53,211 nucleotides of DNA, from assembly GCA_030430155.1 (NCBI GenBank), contig JAUIFV010000008.1, positions 1 through 53,211 on the forward strand, in the 5' to 3' direction. Made by a program: the position numbers and the translations under genes. The DNA comes from Gammaproteobacteria bacterium. GTDB lineage: Bacteria > Pseudomonadota > Gammaproteobacteria > Xanthomonadales > SZUA-5. Numbering within the stretch: position 1 is the stretch's first letter; each line of letters begins with the position of its first letter. Below the pieces are notes generated by a model. It saw nothing but the letters and a program-made list of their open reading frames with translations. It did not search any database and was not told where the DNA came from. Shown here piece by piece: positions 7,827 to 17,500 of the stretch.

Positions 7827-9665
7827 ATGACCTCCCCTATCTCAGCCACCAACGACTTCGTCATCAAGTTCGCCAACGTCAACGGCTCCGGGTCGGCGTC
7901 GGCCAATGAGCTGTTTGCCAAGGCGATCCTGCGCATGGGCGTGCCGGTCAGTCCACGCAATATCTTCCCCTCCAATATCCAGGGACTGCCAACCTGGTAT
8001 GAGGTGCGGGTCTCCGAGGACGGGCACCTGGGCCGGCGCGGTGGAGTGGACTTCATCGTGCCAATGAATCCGCAGACCTGGCAGGCCGATCTGGCTGAGG
8101 TGGAACCGGGCGGTTATCTGCTCTACGACAGCACCAAACCGCTGCCGGCGAGTGAACGTCGCAGCGACATCCGCATGATCGGTGTGCCGCTGACCGCTCT
8201 GTGCGTCGAGCACTACAGCGACCCGCGGCAGCGTCAGCTGCTCAAGAACATCATGTACATCGGCGTGTTGTCGCAGCTGCTGGACATCGAACCCGAGGTC
8301 ATCGAGACCCTGCTCACCGAACAATACAAAGGCAAGACCCAGCTGGTGGAGGCCAATCAGCAGGCCTTCCACATCGGCCGCAGCTGGGCCGAGAAACACA
8401 TCAGCGAGCCCATCGGCCTGCGGGTGCGGCGTGCCGACAAGGTCGGCGATCGCATCTTCGTCGATGGCAACAGCGCTGCCGGACTGGGCTGTGTCTACGG
8501 CGGGGCTACGGTCTGCGCCTGGTATCCGATCACACCATCGACTTCGGCCGCCGAAGGCTTTGAGCGCTATTGCAAGCAGTTTCGTACCGATCCCGACGGC
8601 CGCAAGCGCTACGCCATCGTCCAGGCCGAGGACGAGATCGCCTCCATCGGCATGGTCATCGGCGCCGGTTGGAATGGCGCACGTGCATTTACCGCGACCA
8701 GCGGCCCCGGCGTCTCGCTGATGACCGAGTTCATTGGGCTGGCCTACTTCGCGGAGATCCCGGCCACCATCATCAACGTGCAGCGCGGCGGTCCCTCCAC
8801 CGGCATGCCGACGCGCACCCAGCAAGCCGATCTGCTCAGCTGCGCCTACGCCAGTCACGGCGACACCAAGCACGTGATGCTGTTTCCCGAAGACCCGCAC
8901 GAATGCTTCGAGCATGCGGCGGCGGCGCTGGATCTGGCCGACAGACTGCAGACACCGGTGTTTCTGATGACCGATCTGGACATCGGCATGAATCAGCGCC
9001 TGTGCGAGCCCTTCCAATGGGACCCGCAGCGCCAGCTCGATCGCGGCAAGGTGATCAGCGCCGAGGAATTGGAGGCCGGCAAGCCATTCGGGCGCTATCA
9101 GGACGTCGACGGCGATGGCATTGCCTATCGCAGCTACCCCGGCACCCACCCCAGTCGCGGCGCCTACTTCACCCGCGGTACCACCAAAGACGCCAACGCC
9201 CGCTATTCCGAGCGCGGCGCCGATTATCTGGAAAACGTGCATCGGCTGCAGCGCAAGTTCGATACCGCCAAGACGCTGGTGCCGCAGCCGGTGCTGACCC
9301 CGGCTGCCGCCGCGACTCACATCGGCGCGATCTACTTCGGCTCCACCAGCCCGTCGATGCGCGAGGCGGCCGAACGGCTCGCCGCCCAGGGCCTGGCCGT
9401 GGACATGCTGCGTCTGCGCGCCTACCCCTTCCCGCAGAGCGTGCTGGAGTTCATCGACCAACATCAACAGGTCTTCGTGGTCGAGCAGAACCGCGATGCG
9501 CAGATGCGCTCGCTGCTGGTGACCGAGTTCGACCTGGATCCAGCCCGGCTGGTGCCCATCCTGCACTACGAAGGCACCCCGATCACCGCCCGCTACATCG
9601 CCAGGGCCATTGCCCAGCGCTTGCAGCTACAGCCGCAAAAATCGGCACAGGAGCGCATCGCATGA
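7827..9665 (+). CDS. korA: 2-oxoacid:acceptor oxidoreductase, fused gamma-alpha subunit
   Basis: The 612-residue product joins a gamma domain (residues about 5-190, 'KFANVNGSGSASANELFAKA') to an alpha domain ('VDGNSAAGLGCVYGGATV' followed by 'WYPITPSTSAAEGFERY'), the usual layout of KorA-type subunits. The alpha domain forms the thiamine-diphosphate site together with the beta subunit. The enzyme oxidises a 2-oxoacid (2-oxoglutarate is most likely, others possible) to the acyl-CoA and CO2. Start 7827 is chosen because it begins with family-like sequence; the 31 codons before it come from the GGGCCC repeat. The ribosome site is poor. The stop overlaps the next start as ATGA. Substrate is inferred, not shown. 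Confidence 0.85.
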   Translation: MTSPISATNDFVIKFANVNGSGSASANELFAKAILRMGVPVSPRNIFPSNIQGLPTWYEVRVSEDGHLGRRGGVDFIVPMNPQTWQADLAEVEPGGYLLYDSTKPLPASERRSDIRMIGVPLTALCVEHYSDPRQRQLLKNIMYIGVLSQLLDIEPEVIETLLTEQYKGKTQLVEANQQAFHIGRSWAEKHISEPIGLRVRRADKVGDRIFVDGNSAAGLGCVYGGATVCAWYPITPSTSAAEGFERYCKQFRTDPDGRKRYAIVQAEDEIASIGMVIGAGWNGARAFTATSGPGVSLMTEFIGLAYFAEIPATIINVQRGGPSTGMPTRTQQADLLSCAYASHGDTKHVMLFPEDPHECFEHAAAALDLADRLQTPVFLMTDLDIGMNQRLCEPFQWDPQRQLDRGKVISAEELEAGKPFGRYQDVDGDGIAYRSYPGTHPSRGAYFTRGTTKDANARYSERGADYLENVHRLQRKFDTAKTLVPQPVLTPAAAATHIGAIYFGSTSPSMREAAERLAAQGLAVDMLRLRAYPFPQSVLEFIDQHQQVFVVEQNRDAQMRSLLVTEFDLDPARLVPILHYEGTPITARYIARAIAQRLQLQPQKSAQERIA

Positions 9666-10717
9666 CCTGGATGACCAAGCCCAAGATGCACCACCCGACC
9701 TTGCCCAAGAACCAGGTCGGCTACACCCGACGGGACTACGAAGGCAAGGTCTCCACGCTGTGCGCCGGCTGCGGCCACGATTCCATTTCCGCTGCGGTAA
9801 TACAGGCCTGCTGGGAGCTGGAGATCCAGCCGCATCGGTTGGCCAAGCTCTCCGGCATCGGCTGCAGCTCAAAGACCCCGGACTACTTCCTCGGCCAGTC
9901 GCACGGTTTCAATACCGTCCACGGCCGGATGCCGTCAGCGCTGACCGGGGCGCAGCTGGCCAATAGGGATCTGGTCTACCTGGGTGTCTCCGGCGACGGC
10001 GATTCGGCATCCATCGGCATTGGCCAGTTCGTCCACGCCCTGCGCCGCGGGGTGAACATGCTTTATCTGGTCGAGAACAACGGCGTCTACGGCCTGACCA
10101 AGGGCCAGTTCTCGGCCACTGCCGACCAGGGCTCGGCGAGCAAGAAGGGCGCCATCAACACCGACAGTCCGGTGGACCTGATCGGCCTGGCGTTACAGCT
10201 GGGAGCCACCTTCGTCGCGCGCAGCTTCTCCGGCGACAAGGCCCAGCTGGTGCCGCTGATCAAGGCCGCCATCCGCCATCGTGGCGCCGCCTTCATCGAC
10301 GTCATCAGCCCCTGTGTGGCATTCAACAACCACACCGGCTCGACCAAGAGCTACGACTACGTGCGCCAGCACAACGACGCGGTGAATCGGGTGGAGTTCA
10401 TCGAAGGCAAGCCGGCCATCGAGGTCGACTATCCGGAAGGCAGCGTGCTTGACGTACCGCAGCACGACGGCAGCGTGATCCGCCTGCGCAAGAGCGGCGA
10501 GGATTACGACCCCTGCGACCGTATCGCCGCGCTCAACTACATCGCCCGCCACCACGCCGCAGGCGAGGTGGTCACCGGCCTGCTGCATCTGGATCCGGAA
10601 GCGCGCGACTATCATCAGCACCTCAACACCACCCGCACGCCGCTCAATGCGCTGAGCACAGAGCAGCTGTGCCCCGGCGCGGAGGCGCTGGAGCAGGTCA
10701 ACAAGCGATTGCGCTAG
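9662..10717 (+). CDS. korB: 2-oxoacid:acceptor oxidoreductase, beta subunit
   Basis: The 351-residue product is the thiamine-diphosphate-binding half of the enzyme. 'TLCAGCGHDSISAA' near residue 32, 'SGIGCSSKTPDY' near residue 64 and 'ISPCVAF' near residue 216 supply the four cysteines of the proximal [4Fe-4S] cluster. 'GVSGDGDSASIGIGQFVHAL' is the thiamine-diphosphate/magnesium motif (GDGD). The open frame reaches far upstream, but the part before 9662 is antisense-like noise within korA. The gene overlaps korA by four bases (ATGA), so subunits are made together. Its stop overlaps the stop of the convergent antiporter gene within the palindrome GCTAGCTAGC. Confidence 0.88.
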   Translation: MTWMTKPKMHHPTLPKNQVGYTRRDYEGKVSTLCAGCGHDSISAAVIQACWELEIQPHRLAKLSGIGCSSKTPDYFLGQSHGFNTVHGRMPSALTGAQLANRDLVYLGVSGDGDSASIGIGQFVHALRRGVNMLYLVENNGVYGLTKGQFSATADQGSASKKGAINTDSPVDLIGLALQLGATFVARSFSGDKAQLVPLIKAAIRHRGAAFIDVISPCVAFNNHTGSTKSYDYVRQHNDAVNRVEFIEGKPAIEVDYPEGSVLDVPQHDGSVIRLRKSGEDYDPCDRIAALNYIARHHAAGEVVTGLLHLDPEARDYHQHLNTTRTPLNALSTEQLCPGAEALEQVNKRLR

Positions 10718-12276
10718 CTAGCCTCGGGACTGTTCGGGTTCAAGGCCTCCGCTGCCTGCCCCGCCAAGCGGATCCCGGCCTGATTCATGGTCAGATAGGT
10801 GAAATCGGCGCCCGCATCCTGGATTCGGGCCTTGTGCGATTCGTGCAGCGCGTGGGAAATGATCGGTCCGGTGAATCCGCACTTGCGCAGCGAGCGGACC
10901 GCAATCAGCTTGGCTTCCAAATCATCCATCGCCAGGATCGCGGCCTTGATCTGAGCCAGATTGCAGGTGCGCCAGAAATTGCTGTCTTCGGCATCGGCAA
11001 AGAGCACGTTGCGACCGGCCTGCTGATGCGCCTTGGCCTTGTAGGTATCAGCGTCCAGGCCCACTGGCTTCAAGCCCTGCTCTTCCAGCTTGCGATAGGC
11101 GGCGCTGCCGGTGCGACCCATGCCAAAAATCAGCACCTCGGCATCGCCCATGTCCTTGGGCTGCTCATCCGGATGCGGCGTATCGCGTTCGAAAGGACGC
11201 AGCAGGTTCTCCAGCTTCTCGTACAGCGGATGCGCGAAGCGGTTGATAGGCGCGGAGATCACAAAGGAAATCGATACCGCGATCGCTAGCGGCACCAAAT
11301 ACTCAGGCAGCAGGGCAGCGGCCACGATCAGGCCGAACTCCGAATAGGCAGTCAGGCTGAGCGCACTCAAGAATGCGCTGCGCGCTCGCAGTTTGAATGC
11401 CACCAGCAGCGCGAAGAAAAGCGCACCCTTGACCGCCAGCAGCACGCCCATGGCCACGGCGAAGGCCATCGCGCCCCAGTCCGGCAAGCCGGTCAGACCG
11501 ATCTGCAGGAAAAAGCCGACCAGAAACACTTCTTTCAACGACCACAGCGAGGCGCCCAGTTCCTTGGCTCGGACGTGACTGGAAAACAACACCCCGAGGA
11601 CCAGGGCGCCGATCTCCGATGACAGCCCCATCGCGGTGAATCCCATGCCACCGATGACCAGCGACAGCAGCATGCCCATCAATACCAGCAGCTCATCGTG
11701 GCCCGCCATGTCCAGCAGCCGATGCAGCAGCGGCCGCAGCAGCGGCAGCGCGAACAGCGACAGCGCCCACAGGTTAGGCGTCTTTCCGGACCAGATCGCC
11801 AGCACCGCCAGGGCGATGATGTCCTGCACGATCAGGATGCCGATCGCGGTGCGGCCATGGAAGTTGCCCAGCTCGCGCTTGGTTTCCAGCAGCTTGGCCG
11901 CCAGCACGGTGGAGGAAAAGGACAGCGCTATGGCCAGCAGCAAGGCGGTGTTCCAATCCAGGTCCATCAGCCACTTCAGACCGGGCACGAAAACACCCAC
12001 CGAGATCGCAAAGTGCAGCAGCGCCCCACCGATCACCTGAGGCTGCGCGACCTGCTCCAGCTTCAGCTTCAAGCCGACGGTGAACAGCAGCATCAGCACA
12101 CCCAGATGGGCAACGTGCTCCAGCGCCTTGCTGGTGTAGCTAGGCAAGCCCAGCACGTCGCCCAGGGCGTTGATGGCAAATCCGGCAGCAAGGAAGCCGA
12201 CCAACGGCGGCAATCCGATCCGGCGCACCGCCAGACCGAAGACGAAAGCGAAGCTGATGGTGATGACTTCAAACAA
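10714..12276 (-). CDS. KefC-like cation:proton antiporter (CPA2) with RCK domain
   Basis: The 520-residue protein has about 11-12 hydrophobic segments in residues 1-345, starting with 'MFEVITISFAFVFGLAVRRI'. The CPA2 core motif is visible as 'LALSFSSTVLAAKLLE'-like sequence near residue 120. From about residue 370 a cytosolic RCK/TrkA-N domain follows, with the nucleotide-binding 'VLIFGMGRTGSAAYRKLEEQ' and an acidic residue at the end of the second strand ('PVGLDAD'). Such transporters release K+ or Na+ against protons under control of NAD(H) or a similar ligand. It is convergent with korB with no gap and no terminator. Ion specificity cannot be read from the sequence. Confidence 0.87.
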   Translation of the reverse strand: MFEVITISFAFVFGLAVRRIGLPPLVGFLAAGFAINALGDVLGLPSYTSKALEHVAHLGVLMLLFTVGLKLKLEQVAQPQVIGGALLHFAISVGVFVPGLKWLMDLDWNTALLLAIALSFSSTVLAAKLLETKRELGNFHGRTAIGILIVQDIIALAVLAIWSGKTPNLWALSLFALPLLRPLLHRLLDMAGHDELLVLMGMLLSLVIGGMGFTAMGLSSEIGALVLGVLFSSHVRAKELGASLWSLKEVFLVGFFLQIGLTGLPDWGAMAFAVAMGVLLAVKGALFFALLVAFKLRARSAFLSALSLTAYSEFGLIVAAALLPEYLVPLAIAVSISFVISAPINRFAHPLYEKLENLLRPFERDTPHPDEQPKDMGDAEVLIFGMGRTGSAAYRKLEEQGLKPVGLDADTYKAKAHQQAGRNVLFADAEDSNFWRTCNLAQIKAAILAMDDLEAKLIAVRSLRKCGFTGPIISHALHESHKARIQDAGADFTYLTMNQAGIRLAGQAAEALNPNSPEAS

Positions 12277-12515
12277 AGCTGACTCCCGGTGAGTCCACGT
12301 CGTTCATTGCACGAACTATCGGGCCCGACAATAGCGCATCGCGGCCAGAGCCGGCAGTCAGACTCCGCGCTGACCATCAATGGAAGCGCCAAATCCATCT
12401 GCGCCAGGCATTGCATCCCCCGCATGGTCGGAACCGCCGCTCAGCGGCAATCCGATGCGACCATCGGACCTCAACACTCATCCTTGCAGTCGAGCCCGCC
12501 GATGCAGCCGATGCC

Positions 12516-13169
12516 ATGAGCGCCAAGTTCCGATCATCGAATTCGACCTGGATTGCCCTGGGAAGCTGCCTGGTAGACCTGGACAGTGGCGTCGTGCAGA
12601 CGGATCAGGGCCAAGGCAGGCTCACTCACCAAGCGATCGAAGTGCTCAAGGCGCTGCTTGCCGCAGCCCCGGAAGTTTGCAGCCGCGAACAGCTGGTCGA
12701 CTCGGTGTGGCGCGGCAACTATCTGGTCGGCAATCGCACCATCCCATCGGTGATCTATACCCTGCGCCGGGCTCTCAATGATGACGACAAGCCGGGACTG
12801 ATCCGAACCGTACCTCGGGTTGGCTATCGCCTGGCGTCCGTTCCTATGCCATGCACGACCCGCACTACAGCGCCTGCGCGACACCGGCGGCGATGGTGGA
12901 TCGGCGCCGCCGCTGCCGTGCTGACGGCTTTGGCACTGTATGCCGCGCTGGGACCGGAGATTCGGATTCGCGTGCAGCGGCAGGCCTATGCGCTGCCGCT
13001 GCAGCAGCCGGATCCGGCTATCAGTCCCCGCTCCGGCCAATCCGTTCGACGGAGCCGTCCTGATGATGGAACTGCAGTTCCACAGCCACCCCCGAGCTCA
13101 CCTCGAAGCGAACCTCGGGCAGCGGCCGCATCGACACCGCACCGGTGGGCAACACCATCTGAAAGCTAG
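12516..13169 (+). CDS. Membrane-anchored winged-helix regulator (CadC/ToxR-like)
   Basis: The frame is open upstream, but ATG 12516 starts the recognisable domain. Residues 10 to 110 form an OmpR-type winged helix ('LTHQAIEVLKALLAAAPEVC', then 'LVDSVWRGNYLVGNRTIPSV' and the wing 'LIRTVPRVGYRL'). A basic stretch and a single membrane helix follow (RRRWWIGAAAAVLTALALYA, about residues 127-150). The periplasmic tail is short, Pro- and Ser-rich. The last 50 codons overlap the opposite-strand S41 peptidase gene, so the tail may be a read-through remnant of a longer sensor domain. Target genes are unknown; the divergent antiporter and the S41 gene are candidates. Confidence 0.72.
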   Translation: MSAKFRSSNSTWIALGSCLVDLDSGVVQTDQGQGRLTHQAIEVLKALLAAAPEVCSREQLVDSVWRGNYLVGNRTIPSVIYTLRRALNDDDKPGLIRTVPRVGYRLASVPMPCTTRTTAPARHRRRWWIGAAAAVLTALALYAALGPEIRIRVQRQAYALPLQQPDPAISPRSGQSVRRSRPDDGTAVPQPPPSSPRSEPRAAAASTPHRWATPSES

Positions 13170-14346
13170 GCTCGTCTTGAGCGGTGGGCTGCAAGCCCAG
13201 CCAGGTACCGCCGTCTCGGCGTATCGCCAAGGCGCACTCGCGGACCCGCACTTCACGAATCCCGAAGACGCCTGTGTAGGGCTCTAGCGCTTCCTCATCG
13301 CAGGCTACAGCCGATTTCTGCTCCGCTGCCGCCTGCACCTCGGCCAGCGCCTTCGTCCAGCGCTGCCGGTCGACCTCGTCAGCCTCGACCAGCAGCTGGC
13401 GCAGCGCCGCTTGATGCGCCACCTGCATCGCGGCGGCCGGCGCGGTAGGGACGTCGGGTTCAACGCCGGTGCGATGCCAGTTGCTGCCGCTGTCGCTGTT
13501 GATCACCTTGGCGAACGGCAGCGCCAGCACGAAGTCGTCGGCCAATCGAACCAGTGTGGCCGAATGCGCGCCACCGCGCCCGGAGTTCTCACCGACCAGA
13601 GTGGCGCGACCGCGCTGCTGCAGCGTGTAGGCGAGGTTTTCCGCCGCAGAACCGGTGGTGTCGCTGATCAACACATACAGCGGCTTGGTGGACCAGGGAC
13701 CGCCAGCGTTGGCGTCGCTCAAGTAGCGCTGTCGCTCGCTTCGAGTGCGGCGTGCGAACAGTTCCACGCCCTGCTCCGGCATGAAGTAGCTCGCCATTGC
13801 CGGGGTAAAGCCGCCGATGCCTCCCGGGTTGTAGCGCAGATCCACAATCAGCGCGTCTGCGTGAACCACAAACTGCATCGCCGCAGCGAGGGTTTCGCGG
13901 GCCAGGCGAATGTCCGGCATCCGATCGATGCGCACATAGCCGATATTGCCCGCGAGGATGCTCGCCTGACGGAAATAGTGATTCTCCTGCTGTTGTGCGG
14001 CGGCCTGCTCTGCGCTCAGTGCAGGCTGCCCGCCAGACAGACTTTCGGCGAGCATGTCATCGACGCTTGGCACCTGGCCATACCACTGAGCCGAATCCTG
14101 CACCGAGAAATGCATGTCGCCGGTGGCATCGCGTAGCGCGTTGGTGAGCAGCATTGATACCTGCTCTCGGCTTGTTGGTTGCTCAGTCAGCGCATCCAGC
14201 CGATCACGGACTGACGTGAGCTGGGATTGATCAACGTAGCCAGCGGCGACGGCGTGGTTCAGCTCCGTCTTGATCCTGGCAAAGTCAAAGCTTTCGGCCG
14301 CGGCCAGCAGGCTGCTTGCCGCAAACATCGTCATCAGGCTGTGCAT
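13021..14346 (-). CDS. S41 family peptidase (IRBP/tricorn-like), exported
   Basis: A 441-residue product beginning with a short signal-like segment (MHSLMTMFAASSLLAAA). An N-terminal helical part with 'LLTNALRDATGDMHFSV' is typical of the interphotoreceptor retinoid-binding protein-like S41 branch. The catalytic core shows 'ALIVDLRYNPGGIGG' near residue 170, and 'VLISDTTGSAAENLAYTLQQ' near residue 230, where the Ser of GSAAE is the likely nucleophile. 'GENSGRGGAHSATLVRL' follows, as in the family. The C-terminal 100 residues look like a beta-rich extension. The ribosome site before 14346 contains GAGG. The 3' end overlaps the convergent regulator gene by 149 bases. Confidence 0.85.
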   Translation of the reverse strand: MHSLMTMFAASSLLAAAESFDFARIKTELNHAVAAGYVDQSQLTSVRDRLDALTEQPTSREQVSMLLTNALRDATGDMHFSVQDSAQWYGQVPSVDDMLAESLSGGQPALSAEQAAAQQQENHYFRQASILAGNIGYVRIDRMPDIRLARETLAAAMQFVVHADALIVDLRYNPGGIGGFTPAMASYFMPEQGVELFARRTRSERQRYLSDANAGGPWSTKPLYVLISDTTGSAAENLAYTLQQRGRATLVGENSGRGGAHSATLVRLADDFVLALPFAKVINSDSGSNWHRTGVEPDVPTAPAAAMQVAHQAALRQLLVEADEVDRQRWTKALAEVQAAAEQKSAVACDEEALEPYTGVFGIREVRVRECALAIRRDGGTWLGLQPTAQDEPSFQMVLPTGAVSMRPLPEVRFEVSSGVAVELQFHHQDGSVERIGRSGD

Positions 14347-14456
14347 ATCGACCTCGTCGTCGGGGACCAGATCACACGCTACCCAAGCCAGGACAAGTTC
14401 CGGCCGGCGCCGGAACTTCTTTCAACATTTTTCAGATGGAAGGAAGGCCACCGCCA

Positions 14457-14488
14457 GCCGTCGACCCCACCACGGCAGGGTCGACGGC
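14457..14488 (-). terminator. Strong hairpin between the IPTL-CTERM gene and the S41 gene
   Basis: Perfect 11-base arms (GCCGTCGACCC at 14457-14467 and GGGTCGACGGC at 14478-14488) enclose a 10-base loop, 20 bases past the stop of the minus-strand IPTL-CTERM gene. No T-run follows, so this is either a weak or factor-assisted terminator or a 3'-stabilising stem. Confidence 0.5.
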
Positions 14489-14507
14489 CAATTGAACTGC
14501 TCGATGC

Positions 14508-17500
14508 CTACGATCGCGAGCGCAAAATGCCCACCGTCGCGATCAACAGCAGCAGCGACAGCAGCGCAGGCCATCCCAGGGTGGGAATCTGCTGCACCGC
14601 TGCGCCGACCACCGCCGATGCACTGTTGTTCTCCGGAATCGGATCGTTCAGAGCCGAGCGAGTCGATGCGCTCACCGTGCTCGCACCCGGCGCCGATGCC
14701 TGCACCAGAACTTCAACCGAGCGGGTCGCGCCGACCGCGGTGGCGCCCGGATACGTGCAGCTGAGCAGCACCAGGCCGCCGGCTGGCGGCGAACTGGCAC
14801 AGCTGCCGCCGGTACTGGGCGTGGCACCGACGATGATCAGCCCTTGCGGGATCTCCAGATCGATCTCGACGTCGGTGGCCTCGCCGGTGCCGTTGTTCGT
14901 TGCGGTCGCCGAAATCACGTAGAACTCGCCGACCGTCCCGGCCTGCGGCACCGCGCTCAGGGCGATGGCCAGATCGGCACCGTCATCGTTGATGATGGTG
15001 CCGATGCCGGTGGCCCGGGCCAGCGTGACCAGCTGATTGGACGGCGCGGACAGGACCACGCTGAAACTCTCATCGGCTTCGAAGTCGCTATCGCCGACGA
15101 TGCTGACGGTGATTGTTTGGGTCTCACCCGCGCTCCCTGCGAAGCTGAGCATATCGCTGACCTGCGCGTAGTCACCGGGCGCCACCGCGCTGCCGTCAGC
15201 GCTGGCATAGGGAACGCTGAAGCCGCCGTCGACGGCAGTATCCAAGGTCACCGTAAACACCGCCGAGCTGTTTGCCCCGGTGCCTTCGATCACGCTGACA
15301 TCGTCGATAGCGAGCGTTGCGGTGTCGTTGTCCTGGTTGGTGACCGCGACGTCGTCCGGATTCAGACCGTCATAGTTGCCGTCGCTGCTCATCACCGCCG
15401 CAGTCACGATGGTGTAGGCCACGTCGCCATCAACGCTGGGGTCGTCCACCCCGGTCACTGTCACCGTTTGCGGGGTCATCCAGTTCGATGGGGTGAACAC
15501 AACTGAGGTGACGTCTGCCGTGCCCTCGCCCGGATCGCTGCTGCTGATGCCAATCGTGACATCGCTGGAAGGCTGCACATCGACGGCGATGGTAAAGCTG
15601 TCGCTGCCGCCGGCTTCGGTGGTCACCAAGCCCGTCGTCGGGCTGACCGTTATGGTCGGATTGTTGACGTCGATGACCCACGTGCATGCTGAGGTCTCGC
15701 CGTCCGGGTTGGTCGTATTGCCGTTAAGGACCACATCCTCGATCGCGGTGTGGGTCGCGGACCATTCCACGTTGAAGTTGTTGTCGGGATTGGCATCCGG
15801 CGTCATCGGCACGCCATCGACCGTCGCATCAGTGCCGTTGGTGGAATCCAGGCTGAGGGTGATCACCGTACCCACATCGACCGGGGTGACGGTGGTATCC
15901 GGGTCCTGGGTACAAATGCTGGTGGGCGGGTTGTAGTCGATGTCGCAAACCAGCGTGTCGGAGACCGGGCTGCCCATGCCGTCGAATCCGTTGGCGTTGA
16001 TGGTGATGTTGGTGGCATCGCCGACGATGTTGTTGACGACGAAATTCATGTTGCCACCGGGAAGATTGGTGGTAACGCCGTTATAGATGACATCCCAATC
16101 GGTCACGCCGGCATTGCCCTGCAGCGGAATGGTCACCGATCCTTCGATGTTGGCACTGCTGATTGCCGTGCAGTCGGTTTGGTTCTCAGGCGGAATGAAG
16201 CCCAGCATCGCCGTGTCCATGAATGACGTGCCGTCCGCCGCCTGCCCCACGGCGGTGTAGTTGCCGATATCGGCGCCCGAGGCCGCGACGACGTTGTAGA
16301 CATCGTCGAAGGTCAGCGTTGTGCCAACCACACTGTCGGGAACGACCAAATCGATGCTGCTGCTCGGAACGGTCAGGGTGCCGAACTTGCTGCCATCCCA
16401 AACCACATTGGTCAAAGTCACGTCGACACTGAAGGGCTGACCGGGAACCGGTGTCGGGGGATCAAAGCTGACTGTCGCCACGCCGGGCGCAAAATCGGGA
16501 GCCAGATTACACGGTGTACCGCCAACAAAGGTTCCGCTGGCCGGGGGGAACTCGGTTTCGTAGGTCGCAGTAAAGCTGCGGTTGGCGCCAGCACTGGGGC
16601 TGCCATCATTAGTGGTGTCGATGCTCAGCATCGTCGTCGCCCCGGCGGCCGGGATGGTGACATCAAGTCCGTCAGATGAGGTCAGGTTGATCTGATCGAC
16701 CGATCCCGTTCCGGGGAAGGTGAAATCCAGCATCGCGCCCAACCCGCCGGCCTGAGGGTCCAGCCAAGTGGGATTGACCGGACTGGTCGATGCGCCGCTG
16801 CAGTTGGGCACGCCGAACACGGTCACCGTCCCGGTCGCCTGGGCCAGATTGAAGTTCTCGACGATCTGCACGCGCTCGATGCTGGTGCCGTCGTCGTAGG
16901 TGTAGGCATTGGCACCGGACACCACCCCATCGGGAGTCGCGCTCACTGTCAGCTGTGCTGTCCCTGGATTGGCGATAATCGGAATCTCAAGCACACCGAT
17001 CAGGGCATCGGTGTTTTGCGCCACGGCACCAATGCTTGCATTGGTCGCAAAGTCGATCACGAAGGCCTGCTTGCGGCCGGCACCACCCTGGTTGTTGTTG
17101 ATCAACCACCCGGCGTTGGCGTTGATCTGCGGCTCAAAGTCGACTGCTGGCCCGCTGCCCTGCGTTGCCTGATTGAATATCAGCGCGCAACTGGGTGAAG
17201 CGCTGCCGCTGACGTTGGCCAGATCCGTCCCCGGGTTGGTGAGTCCGGTCAAGCCACCGCCAGTGGCAACGAAGGAATTGGCCACCAGCATGTCGGTAGC
17301 AATCCCGCCGCTGATAATGCCGGTGTCTCCGCTGATCTGGACGGTGAAGGTGATATCGCGCAGATCGCGATTGTTCTGGAATCCGTCATTGATAAAGATC
17401 GGCACCTGCACGCAGCTGGCCGAAGTCATGTCAGCAGGATCAATGGTGACCGATCCCACCTTCAGATCGATCTGCTGTCCGCCGGCGGTAGCCAGCCCGG

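Noticed and set aside
7842-9566. 574-codon open frame antisense to korA
   Set aside because: Shadow frame with repeated Gly/Val/Ala/His pattern; korA is certain.
8570-9661. Upstream extension of korB within korA
   Set aside because: Arg-rich out-of-frame reading; KorB family sequence begins at 9662 with the ATGA overlap.
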